Assembly: GCA_963920525.1 (NCBI GenBank)
Contig: OY986436.1
Location: forward strand, 94,371,342 to 94,435,341
Reading direction: 5' to 3'
Origin: Dichetophora obliterata
Taxonomy: Eukaryota; Arthropoda; Insecta; Diptera; Sciomyzidae
Length of the DNA stretch: 64,000 bases
This document shows, piece by piece, positions 57,645-64,000 of this stretch (position 1 is the stretch's first letter; each line of letters begins with the position of its first letter). Under the pieces are notes generated by a model. The model saw only the letters and a list, made by a program, of their open reading frames with translations. It did no database searches and was not told the DNA's origin. Both the position numbers and the translations under genes were made by a program.

Positions 57645-58941
57645 AAGGGTGTTTTTTTTAGAGGTATAGAACTTCGAATTGAAATAAAACACAAGAAAAT
57701 CGTTTTAATGTCCATCAATTTGGTTTTATTGGAAGGATAATTTTATGCCATTAATGTTTAAATATGATTTCGGGCATGTGGCCGCCACGGCTGGCTCGAA
57801 TAAAGCCAATTCTACAGGTCCAATTTTCAACCACTTTTTCGAGCTTATGGACCGTATGTCGGCAATAACGCCACGAATGTTGGCTTCCAAGTCCCTAACG
57901 TTTCTGGTTTGTTGGCGTAGACGAGCGACTTCACATATCCCCAAAGAAAATAATCCAATGGTGTCAAATCACACGATCTTGGTGGCCAGTTGACAGGTCC
58001 ATTCCGCGAAATTATGCGCTCATCGAATGTTTCCTTCAATAAATCGATTGTGACGTGCGCTGTGTGGCATGTAGCGCCGTCTTGTTGGAACCACAACTCA
58101 TCCACATTCATGCCATCCAATTCGGGAACAAAATAGTCAGTTATCATGGCTCTATACCGGTCTCCATTAACGGTAACTGACTCTCCAGCATTATTTCGGA
58201 AGAAGTATGGCCCAATGACTGAACCAGCCCATAGAGCACACCAAACAGTCAGTTTTTGTGGATGTAATGGCGTCTCAAGGGTCTCATGTGGATTCTCTTC
58301 ACTTCAAATGCGGCAATTTTGCTTGTTGACGTAGCCATTCAACCAAAAATGAGCCTCATCACTGAACAAAATTTTGCGATGAAAATCAGCAGATCAATCT
58401 CATTTTCGGCCCATACACCAAAATCACGACGCATTGCATGGTCTCGCGGCTTTAATTCTTGCACAAGCTGGATCTTGTAAGGTCGCAAGCCAAGATCTTT
58501 GCGCAAAATCTTCCATAAAGTTGATGGACAAAGCTCCAATTGCTGTGCACGGTGGCGAATCGATTCATTCGGGTCCTCTTCAACATTTTGGTCTACAACG
58601 GCAATTGTTTCTTCGGTGCGCACTGTTCGACGTCTCTGCGGATGCGTGTTATCACATAGAGTAAACGTAGTGCGAAAACGACCCATGGTTAAACGAATTA
58701 ATTGTTCTGATGGACGATTATGTCGACTATAAAATGGACGGAGCTTACGGTAAACTTCGCGAACTGAACCATTATTTTCGAAATAAATTTGCACGATTTG
58801 CAAGCGTTGTTCTTTTGTCAACCTGTTCATGATGAAATGGCAAACCAAACTAAACATAAATGACATTAGAGTTGCCAGATTTGACCACAAAATGCCAGTT
58901 TTATCTCTATTCAAAAAACAAACCTCTAAAAAAACACCCTT
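57645..58941 (-). mobile_element. Mariner-family transposon 1 (DD37D-type)
   Basis: 1297 bp with TIRs AAGGGTGTTTTTTTTAGAGG and, inverted, AAGGGTGTTTTTTTAGAGG, flanked by TA duplications (57643-57644, 58942-58943). It carries one minus-strand transposase gene, now broken. Confidence 0.9.
57751..58830 (-). pseudogene. Transposase of mariner-family transposon 1
   Basis: Begins MNRLTKEQRLQIVQIYFENN with a helix-turn-helix half (EDPNESIRHRAQQLELCPST, WKILRKDLGLRPYKIQL). The catalytic half carries FSDEAHF (first Asp), WFQQDGATCHTAH (second Asp) and PPRSCDLTPLDYFLWGY (third). Thirty-six residues separate the second and third Asp, fitting the DD37D (maT-like) group rather than classic DD34D mariner. 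Frameshifts near 58370, 57930 and 57850, and an in-frame stop after KQNCRI, inactivate it. The C-terminus ends GGHMPEIIFKH. Confidence 0.85.
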
Positions 58942-58976
58942 TATAAATCCATCCAATGGATTCAAAATTGTTTATA

Positions 58977-59909
58977 CAGGGTTGTCAATATTCGAAGCGC
59001 CCATCTGGCAACACTGTAACTTTCCGCAGTGATGCCAAATCGACTAATGACATACCGCGTTTGAAGCGTCATTCCAAGCAAATGTTTACAATGGAACAGT
59101 ACACGCCACGCGAACGCTCTAAAATTGTTGAAATTTACATTCAACAAAACAAGTCAATAGTGAAAACTCAACTCAATGAGCGATAAAGCTCATTTTCAGT
59201 TGAACGGAACGGTAAACAAACAAAATTGCCGTATTTATGCCACTGAAAATCCACAAGAGATTCAAGAGGTACCTCTTCACGATGCAAAAGTCACTGTTTG
59301 GTGCGGCGTTTGTGCTAAAATGCTCATTGGGCCGTTCTTTTTCGAAGATGATAATGGCCACAGAGTTACTGTCAATCAGGAGCGTTATCGCGATATGATA
59401 AACAATTTTTTCATGCCAAGCGTTCGTCGAAAGCGTATCAGGCACTACTGGTTTCAACAAGACGGCGCGCCACCACACACAAGCCGCACTACAATCGATT
59501 TTTTGAAGCAATTGTTCCCTGGCCGTTTAATGTCAAAAAATGTTGATTTCGATTGGCCGCCAAAATCACCAGATTTAACGCCTCCAGACTTCTTTTTGTG
59601 GGGTTATTTGAAATCAAAGGTTTACGTCAACAAGCCAAAGACCCTAGAAGAGCTGAAAACCAACATCCGTCAAGAAATAACCGCCATTCCCATCGAAATG
59701 TTGAAGAAAACCATTGAAAATGCTGCAAAACGGGCACAATATGTCGTAGAGGCCAATGGCGACCATTTACGAGATATCATATTCAAGAAATAATGTAAGC
59801 AAATCTACTTGAACCATATTAAATGATATTTATGACGAACAGACAAAATATTGTGGTTTCTTTGATTTATTTAAAAAAAAAATGGGCGCTTCGAATATTG
59901 GTAACCCTG
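58977..59909 (+). mobile_element. Mariner-family transposon 2, internally deleted
   Basis: 933 bp with TIRs CAGGGTTGTCAATATTCGAA and, inverted, CAGGGTTACCAATATTCGAA, flanked by TA (58975-58976, 59910-59911). It starts only 35 bp after transposon 1 and points the other way. The TIRs are unrelated to those of transposon 1. Confidence 0.9.
59085..59793 (+). pseudogene. Transposase of mariner-family transposon 2
   Basis: An N-terminal stub (TMEQYTPRERSKIVEIY...IVKTQ, 59085-59170) is joined by a deletion of roughly 100 codons to the catalytic domain, open from 59173 to 59793 (205 codons). Catalytic positions: MSDKAHF (first Asp kept, usual Glu changed to Lys), WFQQDGAPPHTS (second) and PPKSPDLTPPDFFLWGY (third), again 36 residues between the last two. 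The HTH linker is lost, so it cannot bind its ends. The long intact catalytic frame suggests a recent deletion. Confidence 0.85.
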
Positions 59910-59911
59910 TA

Positions 59912-61150
59912 AATAAAATTTTTAATTCATAATTTTTAATTAATAAAAAATTGATTAGTAATTAATTTCAATTATTTTTTTTTCGTTAATCAGAATAATA
60001 AGTTATTTTTTTATTTATATGAATGCTATTTACAAATAATGCAATTCAAAAAGAATTTCAAATTTTTCAATAATTAATTTTTTGTACATTATTTTTTTTT
60101 TTTTTTTTGATTCATTGCCATTGCATGTGTTTTTCATTATTTATTTTATAGTCATTATTAATTTTTTTATTTCTTATTAATTTGGTTCATTATTCAAAAG
60201 TGAATAACAAGATTTTTTTTCATATTATTTATTAATCAAAAGTGAATGAAAAATTAGAAATGAATACGAAATTTATAATGAATAAAAAATTAATAATGAA
60301 TAAAAAATTAAAAAATAAATTAATAGCGAACATTTTATTCATAAAATAGTTGTGAATAACAAAATTGTTTATTCATGGTATTTTTTATTTAAAAGTGAAT
60401 AACAAATTAATAACAGTGGTAAGCAATTTGAAAAAAGTGTGCGCGACGAAAACGATATTGCTAGTTCGATTGAGTATTTTTTCTAGATAACAAAAATCAT
60501 TAAGACTTTTCCAGGTTGGTTTGAATTTTTTTTTAGAAGAATTTATCGACTTTTTTGAGTTTTGAAAAATATTTCCCCAGTTATGATAAATGAGACATTT
60601 ATACCTTTTATTTAAGCTATTATTTGTACGGTTATTTGTACGATTTTTGTAGACATTTTCTGAATACTACAGTTGTGAAAGAGTTCAAAATTTACCATTT
60701 ATTTAACATTTCTCCCATAATAAAGTGCGCAAAAATATGACTTTGATATATAATTTGGCTTTATTCTTACTTTGTTGTTAAAAAGCATATTTCAACTAAA
60801 ATATTAAGGTAAAAAGTATGATTGTAGCAGGTTGCATATTTACGTATTTCGGTTTTAGTAAAAATACTCAAAATTACAAAATTATCAAAGTCGACGTGGT
60901 GAGTTCGTACTAAACAAATTCTTCAGACTTTAAAAACCCAATTATCATATATTCAACTAAAGATTTTGTTTACAAACAATGTTCTTAGCGTTTTTAGCTA
61001 AATTCAAAAATCCCTAAACCGCAATTTTATTTTATAATAGGATTTGCAACACTGTAGACTCTTTAAAATGAGTAAAATAACAGAAATAACGTAAACAAAG
61101 TTACGTCAAAAATAAATCAAAACAAAGCAACGAAATTTTCACGCTCATAA
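59912..61150. other. AT-rich, repeat-poor stretch
   Basis: 59920-60420 is a degenerate mix of AGTGAATAACAA and AATAAAAAATTAAT units, low in complexity. The rest shows no supported feature. Confidence 0.4.
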
Positions 61151-61410
61151 CATGCTATCAGTAAAACGGCACTAGTAAATTGCGGTCGAGTACCGAATTC
61201 CGAGGCTATGCGGCCTATAACTCCAAAGCAGTTCAATATCGCAAATTTTGGGTGGTGTAGGAGGTGCCACGCCCCCTTGCCCAATGCCCATCACATGTTA
61301 TCAGGGTAACGCTACTTGTAAATTATGGTCGAATACCGAATTCTGAGGCTTTTCGAAATATAATAATAAATCTATCCGGTATCGCATAATTGGCCTGTAT
61401 AGGAGGTAAT
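61151..61410 (+). repeat. Diverged tandem duplication, period about 143 bp
   Basis: CATGCTATCAG...GTAAATTGCGGTCGAGTACC (61151) recurs as CATGTTATCAG...GTAAATTATGGTCGAATACC (61294). Both continue to CCGAATTC.GAGGCT and TATCGCA.A.TT. Non-coding. Confidence 0.75.
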
Positions 61411-62418
61411 TTTGAGTATTTACTCATTTTCTGGTTTGTTTGTTTAATTGACATTTATACAAATCTAAATGGCTTAACGGACTTCGCTCAGTTTGAGTAC
61501 ACACATTGTGTGCATCCTAGATTAGATTGTAACATGTACTTAGTTTTGATCACGCTCATTCCACCTATTTTCACTTACGTAAATTTTGATATTGAAAATA
61601 TTTCTTGAAAAAAATTTTTCGCATATTAAATTTAAAAAATTTCAGTAATTTTAATACCAAAAACATTCACATATCTTTAGAATTTCAGAAATTTTTGGTA
61701 CAACGACTTTTTCATAAAACATCGTTCCCCAAGAATGAGAAAAAACGACATGAAAATCAAAACTTTGACTTTCGATGCAAATATATCCGCTATTTTTAAA
61801 TATATTTAATTCAAATTTTTTCGATCAAAGTTTTAATAAAAGCACTTTACAAAAATTGTTTCAACTGTATCGTTAGGTCAGTTAATATATCACAAATTTT
61901 TTTTTTCAAGAACGGTCCAAAATATTGAATTTTTACTCAAAAAATGATTAAAAAATGTTTTTGTTGTATAAATAAGAGCAATTGAAAATTGCATTTCTGA
62001 ATACTTTTCATATAGTAAGGCATGTATTTGCAATAATATAATAAAATTTTTCCGCAAAAAAACAACTTAAAAAATTTTGCTTACAACATTATTCGCGGCT
62101 AAGCTTCAACTGATGGAATCGCCCTTACAATAATATAACACTAAAAATATCATACGGCAAAACGGCAAAAAAAAAACCAAGTCAACACACAAAATATACC
62201 TAGATTATGTCATCTTTATGATATTATATTCTTGAAATTATATAACAAAAAGATAAGAGTGATGCAAAAAAATTAAATAACTTTAAATTATATAATGCTC
62301 GTAGGGTAGTTAAGTAAAAAACAGCCTACATTTTTTAAGTAAAATCTAATGAAATTCTGCTACATTTTGTTGGCAGCTACATCGTTTATTCAGATGTTTC
62401 GTGCATTAAATCTTTACA
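61411..62418. other. No feature seen
   Basis: AT-rich with short chance frames. Nothing supported. Confidence 0.4.
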
Positions 62419-62596
62419 CAAGGCTCATTTATAAGGTTGTGGCACTTAGAGCGAACTCGGTCGAACTGTCATAATGGATGAAAAGAAATGAGGTAAATTA
62501 ATGCTTAGAACAAAGAAAAGCGCTGTGACAGTTCGAGCAAAGGCGGGAAAAAGAGTGCATTTCTCTCAAATGCCACAACCTTATAAATGAACCTTG
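62419..62596. repeat. MITE with 9-bp target duplication
   Basis: Ends CAAGGCTCATTTATAAGGTT and, inverted, CAAGGTTCATTTATAAGGTT, both continuing GTGGCA. Flanked by identical ATCTTTACA (62410-62418, 62597-62605). A 9-bp duplication fits Mutator-like elements. 178 bp. Confidence 0.85.
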
Positions 62597-62634
62597 ATCT
62601 TTACATATCATTTCTATCATGGTATAATTATTTT

Positions 62635-62924
62635 ACAAGGTAGCCGTGACAGCTTTTTGGCGATTGGTAGTTGTCAAATAAAGCTAAAGAATGTTGTAGT
62701 TTGCTGCTGTTGACTAGCTATGTGCTTATTTTTAACTTATCTTTGATTCATTAAATTTATTCGCGAAGTTGATTGAAATGTTTTTAGTTTATTGCGGTTG
62801 ACTAGCTATGTTTAAGTCGTTGCTTATTTTTTCACTTTTCTTTGATTAATTGCATAAACAGCTAATTTTGACAACTACCCATCGCCGCTCGTGAGAAAAA
62901 AGCCAGTCTACGCGGCTACCTTGT
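62635..62924. repeat. MITE with ACAAGGTAGCCG ends
   Basis: Ends ACAAGGTAGCCGTGAC and, inverted, ACAAGGTAGCCGCGTAG. The inner arms share GGCGAT.GGTAGTTGTCAAA after unequal spacing. 290 bp, non-coding. Flanking duplication unclear. Confidence 0.7.
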
Positions 62925-63140
62925 CAAATAATTGTATCATGATTTCTATTGCTTTTCAATATTATGCTCAAATTTGCTCATATTGTCGCTCACTTAATCT
63001 CTCGCTCTCAAAAGCTTTAAATCGTTTGCTCGCTGACTCTCATAAAGCTTTTATGTGGATTTATGATAAATCCACATTCAAATTTTACTGTGCCACTTGC
63101 TTGTATTGCGGTGGCACATCTTTCTATTGTATTATTTGTG

Positions 63141-63289
63141 GCTGGATTCACTGATAACCTTTAGCATGTTTTTGTGTGAATTAAAATAATGTTAATCAAG
63201 TTGAGAGCTGGCAGCAAGTTTTCTATCTGAGCGAAAACTTCATATAAAAAAACTTGCAAAACATGCTGAAGGTGATCAGTGAATAAAGC
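63141..63289. repeat. TTAA-type MITE, stand-alone copy
   Basis: Same family as 968-1115: GCTGGATTCACTGATAACC, TAATGTTAATCAAGTTGAGA, GAGCGAAAACTTCATAT, AACATGCTGAAGGTGATCAG. The TTAA duplication is no longer recognisable on the left. Confidence 0.75.
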
Positions 63290-63299
63290 TTTACTTAAA

Positions 63300-64000
63300 A
63301 AAAAAAACAAACACAGAAAAAGACTCAAGAGTAAAAGAAACAATGCTGTTGCTGTGCTTGTAACCAAAACAAAATGCAAAGATATATCTTTGTTCAGTTA
63401 ACAGGAAACATGTTTTAAATAATAATAATGCAAATGTTCAAATAATAAATACAAATACAAAGCATTGTTTTAAATTCGGCGTTTATGTTATAACTAAATT
63501 TTTAATAATATAATTGGATTCTTACATTAATTCTGCTCACATATCCCTTTAAAAGTAATGCGAGTTAAAATCTTTTATTATTTTATTTTTGTATATATAT
63601 TTCTTTTGTTTCTGACATGCCCAACAATTCCCCATTCTATCAATCTATCATTTTCGCGTGCTCAACTTATCACCAACAACAACACAACCTTGATCGACGT
63701 TAACAAAATTTGTCAATACCCACCAAAAACAACCCTCGCACTCGCATAAACATGTGCGCGGTCGCTGCTGTTGATGTTTGTTTCGTTCAACGCTTTTTGT
63801 GTTTGAATGTTTTTGTTGTAATTGTTCTTGTATTCTAAAGATAATAAAAAATGCAGTTTCCTTGAAAACTTATAAAAAACAATACAAAAAGGACAAATTC
63901 AGTTGCGAAAAACCAGGCTGGTTTATATGAAAACGTTTGAGTCGAGTTTTCTCCGACTAACGATGCGCAACCGAAGTGATCTGTTCGTCGTTGTCGTATA
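63300..64000. other. Mostly unassigned window end
   Basis: AT-rich, with GTTG-rich sequence from about 63750. The last 55 bases resemble the foldback arm at 51850-51900 and 52130-52190. Confidence 0.35.

Overview
The window looks like intergenic or heterochromatin-like DNA from a brachyceran fly. It is AT-rich. It carries a ribosomal protein S21 retrocopy with an insect-like sequence, short fly-type introns, and transposon families typical of Diptera (BEL/Pao, Jockey-type LINEs, Helitrons, Tc1/mariner, hAT). I cannot name the species. Almost everything I can identify is mobile DNA in layers. The only convincing host gene is a small two-exon secreted-protein gene on the minus strand near 5.2-5.7 kb.

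Layout. 0-20 kb: a palindromic MITE, two inverted copies of a tRNA-derived SINE (202-525 and 8980-9304), three 2.6-2.8 kb Helitrons (681-3275 plus; 12132-14784 and 16720-19562 minus), several MITEs, two elements with CCCAGCAAA-like ends and subterminal repeat arrays, the RpS21 retrocopy and LINE debris. 20-28 kb: LINE fragments, a Harbinger-like MITE, two hAT-like elements with 8-bp target duplications, and dispersed repeats. 28.1-50.6 kb: two abutting members of a long-terminal-inverted-repeat family (X). X1 is 28113-33400. X2 begins at 33401 and ends near 50587; it was opened by a BEL/Pao retrotransposon (minus, 5' LTR at 46577-46833). The BEL element is interrupted by a plus-strand LINE (36172-37640) and a nearly full-length minus-strand Jockey-like LINE (37645-43550). 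A second copy of that LINE (46842-48619) sits at the LTR edge with a 15-bp target duplication. 50.6-64 kb: a foldback element, a dead Tc1-like transposon containing a MITE, a Penelope-like remnant beside a hammerhead-like motif, two adjacent mariner relatives (57645-58941 minus, 58977-59909 plus), and more MITEs.

How the parts relate. No pathway or operon is visible. The coding segments serve element mobility (gag, protease, RT, RNase H, integrase, endonuclease, transposase) and nearly all are broken by stops, frameshifts or truncation. Three separated fragments (7271-7456, 21728-21970, 34412-34840) look like the middle, C-terminal and N-terminal parts of one multicopy arthropod protein family. 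Comparing repeat copies gives natural empty sites, which date several insertions relative to one another. Family names rest on motifs I can read and on recall; no search was run.
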